Below the pieces are notes generated by a model. It had not been told where the DNA came from. It did not search any database and saw only the letters and a list, made by a program, of their open reading frames with translations. Below, in pieces: positions 48,612 through 60,930 of a stretch of 64,000 nt of DNA (positions are counted from its first letter, which is position 1; each line of letters opens with the position of its first letter). The position numbers and the translations under genes are program-made. This stretch comes from Hemerocallis citrina (Eukaryota; Streptophyta; Magnoliopsida; Asparagales; Asphodelaceae). The DNA is taken from positions 204,747,327 to 204,811,326 of the forward strand of contig CM030364.1 of the NCBI GenBank assembly GCA_017893485.1. Direction: 5' to 3'.

Positions 48612-50283
48612 TTATGAAGGGTGTGATCTTGAGATCGGAGGCAAGCTCTTTGGCATCGACCTCATTGAGTTAGCAGTTTTGGAGGTCGATATCATTAGTG
48701 GCATAGACTGGATGTCAGTTTACAGTGCCACTATTGAGCGCAAGAGTAAGGAAGTTGTGGTGCAGGCACTAAGAGGACCAGCAGTTACATTTCAATGGAA
48801 GAGGAAGTGTAAGCAGTTGGTAGTAGCTTTGGCGGAGCAGAAGGTTCCGGAAGAAGTGAGACAGATTCTAATGGTCCGGGATTTTCCAACAGTGTTTCTT
48901 GAATATCTACATAGGCTTCTTCCTCATCGAGATGTAGAGTTCAGCATCACCGTTCAACTAGGGAGTGCACCTATTTTCAAGGCGCCATACAGAATGGCGC
49001 CGGTTGAGCAAGATGAGATCAAGAAGCAGATCGAAGAGTTATTAGGCAAAGGATTCATCAGGCCTAGTGCATCACCTTGGGGAGCCCCAGTTCTTTTGGT
49101 AAAGAAGAAGGATGGATCGATGAGGATGTGTATCGACTATAGAAAGTTGAACAAGGTTACAGTGCAGAACAAGTATCCAATTCCTCGAATCTACGATCTG
49201 TTCGACCGTCAACAAGGAGCAGTTATTTTCTCCAATATAGACTTGCAGTCAGGATATCGCAAAGTCTGAGTAAAGGAAGAAGATGTGCATAAAACGGCTT
49301 TCCGAACTAGGTATGGTCACTATGAGTTTCTAGTCAGGCCGTTTAGAGTAACCAATGCACCTGCTATTTTCATGGACATGATGAACAGGGTCCTATGGCC
49401 GTTCATAGATTCTTTTGTCGTTGTGTTCATCGACGACATATTGGTCTATTCCAAGTCAGAAGAAGAGCATGCTGAGCACCTAGCAGAGGTACTGAAGAAG
49501 CTACAGGAGTAGAAACTTTATGCAAAGCTGTCCAAATGTGACTTCTGAAAAACTGAAGTCGCCTTCCTGGGTCACATCCTTTCTAAAGAGGGAGTGGCTT
49601 CTGACCCACAGAAGATTGAGGCAGTGAAATATTGGCCAAGACCGACCACAGTGAAAGAGATTAGGAGCTTTCTGGGTTTAACTGGATACTACAGAAGAAT
49701 CATTCAGGGCTACGCCTAGATGGCTGTGCCACTCACAGGGCTTACAAGGAATAAGGTGTGATTCAAATGGTCAGAGCAGTGTGAAGCTAGCTTTCAGGAG
49801 TTGAAGGGAAGGTTGACTACCGCTCTCATTTTGGCTTTGCCAAGAGCAGGAGTCGAATATGATGTCTACAGCGATGCTTCCCATCGCGGTTTGGGCTGTG
49901 TGCTGATGCAAGAGGGAAAGATAATAACTTATGGATCTAGGCAGCTGAGAACGCATGAAAAGAATTACCCAACCCATGATCTGGAGTTAGCAGCGATCAT
50001 TTTTGCATTGAAGTAGTGGAGGCACTGCTTGTACAGGGAGAAGGTCAACATGTACACAAGTCATAAGAGTCTGAAGTATATCTATCAGCAGAGAGACTTG
50101 AATCTGAGGCAGAGGAGATGGTTAGAAGTGTTGGAAGATATCCGACCCGAGATCAAGTACAATCCGGGCAAGGCCAATGTTGTGGATGATGCGCTCAGCA
50201 GGAAGTTCAGTTTGTCCCGATTGATCACAACTCAGGAGAAGTTGGCAGAGGAGCTTGATCGAGCAGGGATTGAGGTGGTTTTG
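48612..50283 (+). pseudogene. E2 protease (partial), RT and RNase H, broken
   Basis: Only the second half of protease remains ([15 protein letters not shown]). RT follows (48985-49512): [20 protein letters not shown], a TGA at about 49267, and the active-site box [10 protein letters not shown] intact. Connection and RNase H follow with stops near 49510, 49548, 49718, 49759 and 50014 ([57 protein letters not shown]). The RT active site is better kept than in E4, but the frame is not usable. Confidence 0.9.
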
Positions 50284-51754
50284 TAAGGATTGGGAGCTTC
50301 CTTAGCTCAGTTAAGGATTCAACCTACTTTGAGAGACAGGATCATCGACAGTCAGAAGACCGATCCAGAGATTCAGGAAATGATGGAGCAGGTTGGCATT
50401 GGCAAGTTGGCAGAATGTCAGGTGAAGGATGAAGTGTTGTGTTTTGGAGAGCGACTGTGTGTGCCAAATCAATCGGAACTGAAGAAGAGTATCCTTCAGG
50501 AAGCGCATGCTACTTTATTATCCGTGCGTCCAGAGAGTACCAAGATGTACAAGGACATACAGCTATATTTCTGGTAGCCAGGGATGAAGCGAGATGTGGC
50601 TGAGTTTGTTGCCAGGTATGCAGTTTTTCAGCAAGTCAAAGCCGAGAATCAGAAACCCGGAGGTTTTTTTGCAGCCATTACCCATCCTGGAGTGGAAGTG
50701 GGATTGTATCATCATAGACTTTGTCACGGGTTTGCCCAAGAGTTCCAAGGACAATGATGCAATTTGGGTGATAGTGGGCCAACTCACCAAATCGGCACAC
50801 TTTTTGGCGATGAAGCTTACTTGGTCGATGGAGAAGCTAGCCGAGTTGTATGTTGGCGAGATTGTGAAGCTTCATGGAGTTTCGCTATCGATAGTATCCG
50901 ACCGAGACGTGCGTTTCACCTCGCATTTCTGGAGAAGTCTTCAAGCAACTTTGGGGACGAAGACTGATTTCAGTACGGCCTTTCATCCTCAAACTGATGG
51001 ACAGACTGAGAGACTCAACAGGGTACTGGAAGATATGCTGAGATGTTGTGTGTTGGATTTTGGTTGCAGTTGGGAGAAGCATTTGGCTCTTGTGGAATTC
51101 GCCTACAACAATAGTTTCCAGGCAAGCATTGAGATGGCGCCATATGAGGCTGTGTATGGAAGGAAGTGCAGGACACCGGTATGTTGGTATGAAGTAGGGG
51201 AGCGGCAGCTGTATGGGCCGGAGATTGTGCAGCATACCTCAGAAAAGATCGAGCTGATCAGGAAGAGGTTAGTCGACTCACAAAGCAGGCAGAAGAGTTA
51301 TGCCGACAACCGGAGGAGAGACCTGGAATTTGCAGAAGGTGACTTTGTCTTTGTGAAGGTGTCTTCGACCAAGGGGGTGATTCGGTTTGGAAGGGGAGGA
51401 AAATTAGCCCCGAGATACATAGGCCCTTATAAGATATTGAAAAGGATTGGAAAGACAGCTTATCGGTTAGAATTACCAGAAGAGTTGGCCCAAGTGCACA
51501 ATGTCTTTCATGAGTCTATGTTACGAAGTTATATTTCGGATTCGAGTCATCATTTTCCAGAAGTGCCAGAGGGTTTGCAATTAGATTTGGGCTATGCAGT
51601 GCGTCCAGTAGAGATTGTGGATCGTCGAGAGAAGGTCTTTAGAAATAAGACAATACCTATGGTCAAGGTCATTTGGAGGAATCAATTTGTTGATGAGGCC
51701 ACTTGGGAATCAGAGGAGAGGATGATAAAAGATCACCCTGAGCTTTTCAGCTAA
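50284..51754 (+). pseudogene. E2 integrase with chromodomain-like tail, broken
   Basis: The frame 50594-51754 (386 codons) is the longest in the window. It contains the catalytic core with Asp in CIIIDFVTG, Asp in IVSDRDVRFTS and Glu in FHPQTDGQTERLNRV, the GPY/F-like YIGPYKILKRI and the tail VKVIWRNQFVDEATWESEER. The N-terminal zinc-binding region lies upstream in 50290-50577 but is cut by a stop at 50577 and a frameshift, and a Cys of the HHCC set has been altered (AVFQQVK). It ends in a TAA at 51752-51754. Confidence 0.9.
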
Positions 51755-51851
51755 AAATATGTAAACCTTTTTTTCTTTTCTTTTTCTTTCTTTGTCTTTT
51801 CTCACTCTTAAGTGTAGTTCCGGTGACAGAACTATTCTAAGGAAGGAGTGT

Positions 51852-54800
51852 TGTAATATTCCGTATTTTTATTTTAATTAAAAATACATTTTTCAATTTT
51901 TGCACGTATGATGCACGTGCTAATTTTTCCATATTTATTTTTCTTAATCTCATTTATTATTTTAGCATGCATGAGTCTTTTTATTTAGTCTTTCATTAAA
52001 CCCATAGGCCTATGAATGGATTCTAGCCCACTAGACTAATTAATTAATTAAATAAAAAAAACATGCCCCCAAGACAAGCACATTTAATTAAATCCCATTT
52101 TTGGTTGTGCATGGACTCACACATGACATGTAACAATTTTTTAATACACATATTAGAACTATAGAATTTGTATTTTAAATTGTGTGTGTGTGTGTGCACG
52201 TGTGGAGAGGGAGAGAGAGAGAAACCGGTTTGGAAGAGTGAGAGGTCGGGAGTTAGAGAATTGGGAGAGGTGGAGAAAGTGGGGAGGTGAAAATGTGAGT
52301 GGATAATTATTAGGTGGAGGAGATTACATTTTCAGCCCTTCTTTTGTCCCATAAATACCCCCATTGTTCTTCTCAGTTCACACCAAAAACAAAAGAAATC
52401 AAGAGAGAAAAAAGAAAGAGAGTTAGAGAGTGTTCTTATTGCATTGGAGGCTTTTTGGGAGTGCTCTTGCTAGGAGGAGAAGGACTAGGAGTTGCTTGTT
52501 AGAGCTAGAAGTTGTGTCTTATCATCTTGTTTGCAAATTCTTCATAAGAGGTGGGTGATCTTGTGCTTTCTAAATGTAGGAAATGCATGCTAGTAATGTT
52601 AAATGAGTAGTATAGATTAAATTGATGTGATTATGAAGTACACCTTCATGTTGATTAATTGTGCCATGAAAATTGTAGAAGTAATGTAGTATTCAATATA
52701 TGCTTAGATACCATGATGATCAGAAAGAGGAAAGAAAGTAATACAAATTGAATTGTTGCCATGAAATGGATTAGTTTATGCATATTGCAATGATATATCA
52801 AAATTATAATTTTTGTATCAAAAAGAAATTTTTTTGAGATCCTCATGGACAATTAAGATGCATGGTTGCTCTTGTTACTGAATTTTAATTAGTTTAAATG
52901 AATGCATGAAACTAGTTATAATGAATACAATTCTCAATTTCAAGTTTTGAGAAAAATGCAAATTGATGTGTGAAATTGAGAGAAAAACTAATTAAAAGAT
53001 AGAGATATGTTTGTAAAATGGATTTGAAATTCATTGGCTACTATTTTTAAATTAATCTCAGTCAGGGAAAAATTTATTTTAGTATACTAAAAGATTGGAT
53101 CGATTAAATAAACGAGTTTTGTGAAGAAAAAAAATCTCAGAACAGTATGAACAAAACTACATTAATGAGATTCCTAACCAGTAGTCGCAATGGACTTTCT
53201 GGCTAGCGGATGCGCCATAGGTCGGTCGCTGTGCTTTTCGGGGGTCTTGGGTTCGAAACTTGTTAGACCCTTTTATTTTGATTTCGTTTAATTAAATCTG
53301 AAACCCGAGGGTTAGTATTTGGGGATTTCGAGATGGCATCATGAAAACTAAGTCACATGGACTTAGTGGCTTTCGGTGTGGACCTTGGGCGCTCACTGTG
53401 TTGGGCGGTTGGGCTTGGGTTCGAAACTCGGTGACCACATTTTGATTTTTTTTTTTAATGTTTTTAAGATTTTGAAAGGGTTTTAATGTAAATAAAATTT
53501 GGGGAAAAATTCTAATATTCCTATAAAATGATATAGAAATTATTAAAAATAGTTTCAGAATTTTTCATGAGTATTATGAGAACTTAAAAGTGAAAATGAG
53601 ATAGAAATGAGTTGATAACTTTTGAAAAAATATATCTAATAGTACGACATTTATTTCTTTTAAAAGAAGTGTAAAATATTGGTATGTGAATTAATTTTCT
53701 CTTGAAGAGATTATACACTTATTTGGTTTAAGAAATACTTGATGTGGGATGAGATATATTATATGAGCTTAAATTTGCTAATGAGACTTAAAGTATATGA
53801 ATTTATGTTCATGAAAAGAAATATTGTTTTTTTTTTAAAAAGATTATGAATGGATAAATGAATCATGAATGATGCTAAGATAAGACACTGATTAAATTAT
53901 GAATAAGTTGAAGATAAGAATACATTGAGTTTAATACATGATTATTGAAGAGTATGAGTACCCATGGATTCTTATACATGAAAGGTTGTAATCTAGAGTT
54001 TAGTGAGACCTCGGGTTCCGGCATTGTTGAATTAAAAAATTTGAGTTATATTTCTTAGATATGGCCATGGAGCTATCTCGGTATTTGTGAGTAAGTCCGG
54101 TAGGGGGTAAAAATAACTCTAGGTATGATAATTTATTCATGTCTTGAACTTAAGATTCTAGGCACATAAGTGAAGATGTAGTAAACCTGGCAAACATAAG
54201 TGGGGCACTCTGTATAGTCGGGCGGTGGATTCCGGGATTATAAACCCATTCGGGCGGAGGATTTCGGGACTGTGGTTGCTTCGTGGGAGATGAGCTTTTA
54301 TTTTAAATCCGGGACTATGCGTTGTCGGGAAGATAGTTGCCGTACTCCAATGTATATACGTATACCGGGGCTAGAGGGGCACTTGCGGAATGTTCGCACG
54401 ATGAGGAGTCTGTTATATCAGTCGGGCGGTGGACTCCGGGACTGGGATCCGTACTCATGGAATGATCTAAAACTTGTTTTATTACTGGGTAGTTGTCATG
54501 GCGAGGAATCGAACCCTTTAATGTGGAGTACGTAGGTGCTTGCCCTCGGACCTATGTAGTATGGGATGCATAGAATCCGAACAAGTATGCATTAGTGTCA
54601 TCTTAGTATAAAATATCTGCATTAGGCATTAAGGCATTGCATACACTTACATGTTTAGAGTGGTCACATTTAACACTTTATTTGCATTCAAGTTTGTGGT
54701 TTGTTAAAGTATTAAGATCGTTATATTTTCAGCATAGAGATGATGGCCATGTATAATATTTTCGTCGGTTGTAAGCAACTGACGTGCCCACAGTTTTATA

Positions 54801-55051
54801 TGCAGGAGATGGATTTTCATAAAGATATAAAGTTGATATGATGCTGTTGATTAATTACATGTTAAAGATGTTGCTAATTGTATATTATTTTTATTGTTGT
54901 ACTTTATTTTATCTTCTGCTGTGTAAATAAATGTAAAACACTCTGTTATATTATAAAAAGTTCAAATTTTTTTTGTAAAATTGTACGAAGTGAAGTGCAA
55001 AGCTCCTTTGGAACTTCGAATTCGGTCTTATTTGGAATTTGGGGTGTTACA
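51852..55051 (+). repeat. E2 3' LTR
   Basis: 3200 bp, begins TGTAATATTCCG after the purine tract AAGGAAGGAGTGT, ends TTTGGGGTGTTACA. It gives the uninterrupted form of the CACTA target site near 52146-52158. CATAAATA is at 52350-52357; B-box sites are at 53250-53260 and 53418-53428, both a clean GGTTCGAAACT. Confidence 0.93.
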
Positions 55052-56904
55052 GACGCACATCCCTGTGCGCCCTGTCCTGTCTTGAGCTCTCCACAGTGGC
55101 AGCACAGCCCTTCGGCGCTACCCGTGCTTCCTCCAGCGACTGACAGCAACAGGAGAATCGGGACAGTAGCCACGTCTGCTGTCTGCCGTTCACCCGCCGT
55201 CGTCGCCTGTCGCTTGACCGCCGTCTCTCCCTCTCTCTTGTGTGCGTGTGTCGGATCTCGTGTTGTGATCGTTGCTCGTGTGCTCGTGTATTTGTTCATT
55301 GTCATTGAGTTCGTGTCGAAAATCCGTTCCCGTTATTCTTGTTCTTTCTTCGTTTCTGTCATCGTCTCTAAGGCAAGTAACTTGTATTAATTTCTTTTCC
55401 AAATACAAGTACTAAATACCGCCTATAGTGTAGTTGTGTTCTAAAGACAATTCTTTTGCAAAACCCCTGTTATATCTTGTCTCTATTGTGTTGACCCACC
55501 CGTAGTTGTCTCATTGCACACATGACATGAAATAACTTAGGGTTAACCACTTCTTGATGTATACATGCATGTTGTTCATGTCATATCGTATGCTTGATTG
55601 TGTTCGTTATAGTATAACTTGTTGTAGACTTGATAAATACCCTATACCATGTTGCTTAGAAATCTAGTATACTCTATTTCACATTTTGTTATGATTTGGA
55701 TGAGTTTTCTATGAACTAGTTGATTTTGTTCATGAATGACATTTTTTGTTTTGCCGGTGTCCCATTTTTGTTCAGTTTTTTAGACTCTATTAAGGTCAGT
55801 ATATGAAAATTATTTGTGAATATGAATTATCGAGAATCATGTCAACTTTCCAGATTTTCTGACAGATCTCTGTTTCGATTTATGAGTTTCAATTTATGGG
55901 TATTTTACTACAGATGTGTTTAAAATTCCAGATCCAGTTTTATATAAATTTTGTATGATTATTTATTTTTCTACTAATGCTAAAGATAATATTTTGATCC
56001 AATATTTTGCTGAGTATAACTAGACCTGATTGGGATTAACCCCTAAATTTGTGGATTTAATGAATGACTTTTATAAAATATTCTATGCTTGCAAATAACT
56101 ACTTTACTTGCAGAATTTTCATGTTGTTCTGTAAAGAAACATAATTTCGACCTGATTCTACTTGCTGTTTGTAAAAACTCTGTGAATATGAATTGTAATC
56201 TGCTGTATCTATTTTATCACCCTTTTGACGGATCAGGATTTCAATTTATATTTTGTAATCTACTCCTGTTTTGGTACTGCTGGGTTCATGATTTCAGATT
56301 TACAAAACTGATGTATCTTGTTGTTTTTCTGATTTTACTTGACTATTCTATTTACATTGGAAAATTATGAAACTTTATTTTCTATTACTAAACATACTAG
56401 GGAATACCCCAGATTTTTCGTGGATTTAATTAGTAAGTTTTTATGCCACTTTCCTGTGTATGAATACAAACTTCTGATTTCTGGCTGAACATGTTTTCTT
56501 GATATAATTCTATTTTGAGTCCTATTTTTGTAAAATACCATATGACTTATATATATTTTATGGATTTGTGTGAGAGTCTATTTTCCAGGTTTTCTGACGG
56601 ATCCAGGTTTGCATATGTGTGGCAACGGAAATCCCAGATTTAGTGCAGTACTATCTTGCTGTCCTGAACTAGAATTTTCGTTGTCCTATCCTTTTATGAG
56701 TTGTTCTTCACCTGTATATGTTTGTCTTCTGACCTGAACCTGTTACTTATTTGTAACATTCTATTCTTGCCTTGTTTTATGACACGTACATGTCTTTTGG
56801 ATAATAATAACAAATAACCAAGCCGGGGTAAGGAAAAGATCTAGCAGTGGACAATATAGGAGCCTGTACTTGAAAGGAGACTTGTGTTTCCCGTGTGACA
56901 AGTT

Positions 56905-57003
56905 TACCGACCAAGTTACCGATCATGTTTACCGACCAAGTTACCGATCGAGTTTACCGACCAAGTTAATTTCCTATTATCGATCAAGTTTACCGACCAA
57001 GTT
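56905..57003 (+). repeat. TTACCGACCAAG short tandem repeat in E1 3' LTR
   Basis: Units alternate TTTACCGACCAAG and TTACCGATCA(T/A)G over about 100 bp. Absent from L0 at the same place, where a 66-bp duplication sits instead, so this part of the LTR is variable. Confidence 0.88.
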
Positions 57004-57852
57004 TTGTATTCCTATGAATACACAAATACATGAACTATAGAATCCCCTATGAAATTTAAACGTAACTTGTTTGAATGTAGCAACCATGTGGTAAATGGTT
57101 GGGACGCATAAAGTGCTACCTAGATAGAAATAAATACAAGACTTGACATAACCTGACACCTGTTACTGCTTACCTTTACATCCTACCTGACACCTGTTAC
57201 ATGTTTACCTACTTACATGATACCTGTTATCTGTCACATGTCACATGCACCATGTTATCTCATCAAATTACTTAATTCTGTTTCCTAATTTATGTTAGAC
57301 ACTCTGTTTTGTTGTCATGTGTATTTCATGTTATGTTTACTTCCGTTGTTACTCTATACTTGTTTATTCTTTCTCTGTACTTGTACCTGCACTACAAGCG
57401 GCCCGTAACTTGCATTGACGGGCATTTTGTTTCTCTTTCTTTTTTCTGCAATTTATTAAATTGCAGATTATGGTGATCAGCTGTCCGATGGAGTAGGTGA
57501 TCTGAGATTCTAGTTTGCTGGAGATTTTGATATATCTATTTTTTTTCTTGTTGCTTATCTTGAATAATTGAACTTGGTTACTTGGATTATTTTGTATTGG
57601 GCAATGTGACCCAGAATTATTGACTTATTCAGATCTAGTTTATTTGAGATTATTAAATTTTGTTTCAACTAAATTCTTGTTGGTATTTTGATTCATATAT
57701 GCATGCGTGGCTGACTTCTCTTGCTTCCTACTCTGATTATTCCTGTGAAATGTTGCAAAGATTCTGACAGCCTATGGATGATGAAAATTATTCGCTGGGC
57801 TTAGTCACGTATCCATATTCCGTTTCTCCTTTTTGGGAAGCGGGGCGTGACA

Positions 57853-58549
57853 GAAGTAGTAAGTCAAAATAAACCAAGAAGGTTAGAAGAAACATTAGAA
57901 ACACCCCAAGAAAAATCAAAAGAAAATAGACAGTTATTTGAAGAAATAAAAAGAATCATTCTTAGTTAATGAAAGATATTAATTATAACGAAATATTACA
58001 AGAAATAGATAGTTACACTCCAGAATCCCACGCCGACAGGCTAGTAGTTAAGCAAGATTATTATAAAATTATTAATAGGACTCCATTAAAAGATAGATAG
58101 TATTCACAAGCCTACAATACTGGAATCTAAGATCAAATTAACAAGTTAACACAAAATATATCAACAATATCCTTGATACATATGGGTAAGGAGCGCGTAA
58201 CTAGAAAACCTAGGCCAACTTTCAGATTTCCTATCCAACAATTAGACAGAACGGAAATCGATCAAATATGCAGACCTTTGTAGGACGTTCCAGAACCTTT
58301 AGATCGGCAAAACAAGGTTCGACCAGTTACTCAAGACCTTTATTAGAAAGATTATTTAGTAGGAGAGCTAATAATTTTGAAGTACAATTACATGAATTAA
58401 TAGATCCAGAACAAGATTATGATAGGTACCAGAGAGAAGGATTGACCATACTTAATCCTAGGTCATTGTATCAAACATGGAGATTTGAGTTTAGAACAGA
58501 GTTCTTTAGGCATAATAAGGAACAAGCAGTAAGTTGTTTAGGAAATTAA
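57853..58549 (+). pseudogene. Endogenous pararetrovirus-like segment: end of one frame and start of the next
   Basis: Continues the viral segment from 30780 after the GAAGT duplicate. An AT-rich, charged frame ends in TAA at 57967-57969, and the ATG at 57969-57971 opens the next frame (TAATG overlap), an arrangement common between adjacent frames in caulimovirids. The second frame is broken by several stops. A 93-codon open stretch (58268-58549) is in another phase and leads toward the movement-protein region. I recognise no domain before about 58560. Confidence 0.55.
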
Positions 58550-59209
58550 ACTGTTAGTCTACCTTTGATTAGTCAAGCAGAAGGTCATGAGATTAGACAG
58601 TCTAGATCTAGTAATTACATAATTATGCATATAGGATTAATAATTATATGTATTAAAGGACTAATAAGAAAGAATTTAGGTTGCAAAGTTTTTATAGCAC
58701 TATATGATTTGTGATGGAATAACATGGAAAGGGCCATGATAGCAAGCATAGAAGCAGATATGAATAGTAATTCAGGCATATTTTATTGTACCCAAGACTT
58801 TATGATAACAATAAAAGACTTTATTAAACACATCCATATTGGAATACAAAGATATGAAGAAGTACATAGTGGAGATCATTTATGAGTCCATGTAGTATTC
58901 TTAGGAAGGATTACAACAAATTCTAAAATAAAATATAGATTAAACATGAAGGAAGTAGTAGATATATTAAGTAGTAAGGGTATTAAAATGGTTAAACATT
59001 TCGAATACGATTCAACACGATTCACAGGGCTAGACTGGAATCTAGATAGATTTATTGAACCAACCAGAACCATAGCACCACATGATTCTTTAATTTATAC
59101 TGATATTCAAGGAAGAATTAGTGTCAGATTTACAGATTATGTTCCTCAAGTTAATAGAAATATTTGTGATATAGAAACAAATTTAGAATCAGACTTAATT
59201 CATATAGAC
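58550..59209 (+). pseudogene. Caulimovirid-like movement-protein region, broken
   Basis: Several signals match the 30K-type movement protein of plant pararetroviruses: an IIMHIGLI-type strand, then a GCKVFIALYD strand carrying the conserved Asp of the family, an acidic helix, and DFIKHIHIGIQ. Stops interrupt it, including a TGA at about 58885 and a TAG at about 58892. The open part 58946-59251 runs on into retroelement LTR sequence, so its last 14 codons are not viral. Movement proteins of this kind enlarge plasmodesmata for cell-to-cell spread. Here it is a decayed, non-functional relic. The family-level call is from motif pattern only. Confidence 0.7.
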
Positions 59210-60930
59210 TGTAACCCCTATTTTCGCAAGTACGTATTTTCTGTGTATTAACTAGAGTTTGGGTCCTTTATAAAAATTTTCTTTTTCTTAAATTAATTTT
59301 ATTTCAAATTTATTTTTGTATCTCCTGTTAAAATCCTTTATTTTCATTAATTGTATTTATTGTTATTTTCAAATAATTTTTATATTGTAATACAAACCCT
59401 ATTAATATTGTTATTATTATTATTGTTATCAGTATTATTATTATTACTGTTACTATTGTTCTTGTTGCTGTTGTTGTTGTTGTTAAGAAGATATGAATAG
59501 TAATTCAGGCATATTTTATAGTACCCAAGACTTTATGATAACAATAAAAGACTTTATTAAACACATCCATATCGGAATACAAACAAAATGATATGAAGAA
59601 GTACATAGTGGAGACCATTTATGAGTCCATGTAGTATTCTTAGGAAGGATTACAACAAATTCTAAAATAAAATATAGATTAAACAGGAAGGAAGTAGTAG
59701 ATATATTAAGTAGTAAGGGTATTAAAATGGTTAAACATTTCGAATATGATTCAACACGATTAGCAGGGCTAGACTGGAATCTAGATAGATTTATTGAACC
59801 AACCAGAACCATAGCACCACATGATTTTTTAAATATTGATATTCAAGGAAGAACTAGTGTCAGATTTACAGATTATGTTCCTCAAGTTAATAGAAATATT
59901 TGTGATGTAGAAACAAATTTAGAATCAGATTTAATTCATATAGACTGTAACCTCTATTTTCGCAAGTATGTATTTTCTGTGTATTAACTAGAGTTTGGGT
60001 CCTTTATAAAAATTTTCATTTTCTTAAATTAATTTTATTTCAAATTTATTTTTGTATCTTCTGTTAAAATCCTTTATTTTCATTAATTGTATTTATTGTT
60101 ATTTTCAAATAATTTTTATATTGTAATACAAACCCTATTAATGTTGTTATTATTATTATTGTTATCAGTATTATTATTATTACTGTTATTATTGTTGTTG
60201 TTGTTGTTGTTGTTGTTGTTAAGCAGATATGAATAGTAATTCAGGCATATTTTATTGTACCCAAGACTTTATGATAACAATAAAAGACTTTATTAAACAC
60301 ATCCATATCGGAATACAAACAAAATGATATGAAGAAGTACATAGCGGAGATCATTTATGAGTCCATGTAGTATTCTTAGGAAGGATTACAACAAATTCTA
60401 AAATAAAATATAGATTAAACAGGAAGGAAGTAGTAGATATATTAAGTAGTAAGGGTATTAAAATGGTTAAACATTTCGAATATGATTCAACACGATTAGC
60501 AGGGCTAGACTGGAATCTAGATAGATTTATTGAACCAACCAGAACCATAGCACCACATGATTCTTTAATTTATACTAATATTCAAGGAAGAACTAGTGTC
60601 AGATTTACAGATTATGTTCCTCAAGTTAATAGAAATATTTGTGATATAGAAACAAATTTAGAATCAGACTTAATTCATATAGACTATAACCTCTGTTTTC
60701 GCAAGTACGTATTTTCTGTGTATTAACTAGGGTTTGGGTCCTTTATAAAAAAATTTATTTTCTTAAATTAACTTTATTTCAAATTTCTTTTTGTATCTCC
60801 TGTTAAAATCCTTTATTTTCATTAATTGTATTTATTGTTATTTTCAAATAATTTTTATATTGTAATACAAACCCTATTAATGTTATTATTATTATTATTG
60901 TTATCAGTATTATTATTATTACTGTTATTT
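58757..60930 (+). repeat. 735-bp tandem array of movement-protein fragment plus LTR start (three copies)
   Basis: The junction-free motif TGAATAGTAATTCAGG recurs at 58761, 59494 and 60230 (spacing 733 and 736). Each unit has about 455 bp of movement-protein sequence, then the E1-family LTR start (59210, 59946, 60685) through its (ATT)n/(GTT)n part. Copies 2 and 3 share features absent from copy 1, such as an AACAAAATGATATG stretch and AGGAAGGAAG. All three share the same in-frame TGA and TAG. Frames at 59727-59987 and 60463-60726 are these copies. Confidence 0.93.

Larger units (their letters stand above)
39437..55051 (+). mobile_element. E2: Tekay/Del-type Ty3/gypsy chromovirus, degenerate
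   Basis: Flanked by GACGC at 39432-39436 and 55052-55056. The 5' LTR is 39437-47961 (with the CACTA element inside), the interior 47962-51851, the 3' LTR 51852-55051 (3200 bp). Removing the CACTA element and its extra TSD leaves a 5' LTR of 3200 bp, so the LTRs have the same length. Gene order is gag(partial)-PR-RT-RH-INT with chromodomain-like tail. It has lost the gag core and knuckles and has many stops. It is the same family as E4. Confidence 0.95.
30781..57852 (+). mobile_element. E1: LTR retroelement, 27 kb with nested insertions
   Basis: Begins TGTAACCCCTG at 30781, ends GGGGCGTGACA at 57852, flanked by GAAGT at 30776-30780 and 57853-57857. The 5' LTR (30781-36259) contains S1. The interior (36260-38341) has only gag remnants. 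The 3' LTR (38342-57852) contains E2. Without insertions each LTR is several kb and the interior about 2.1 kb, so E1 had lost pol. A PBS and a Tekay-like block AATTTCGAAGACGAAATTTT before the 3' LTR place it near Ty3/gypsy chromoviruses. Confidence 0.9.
38342..57852 (+). repeat. E1 3' LTR, interrupted by E2
   Basis: LTR sequence is 38342-39436 plus 55057-57852. Begins TGTAACCCCTG; ends GCGGGGCGTGACA. It is the fullest copy of this LTR and shows what L0, the 5' LTR and L3 lack. The part around E2 (39090-39436 and 55057-55340) is GC-rich, pyrimidine-biased and probably leader sequence; its frames (38988-39584 and 54878-55390) run across element junctions and are not genes. Confidence 0.88.

Noticed and set aside
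54878..55390. 170-codon frame with a Ser/Pro-rich middle
   Set aside because: Crosses the E2/E1 boundary at 55051; its parts belong to two different LTRs.
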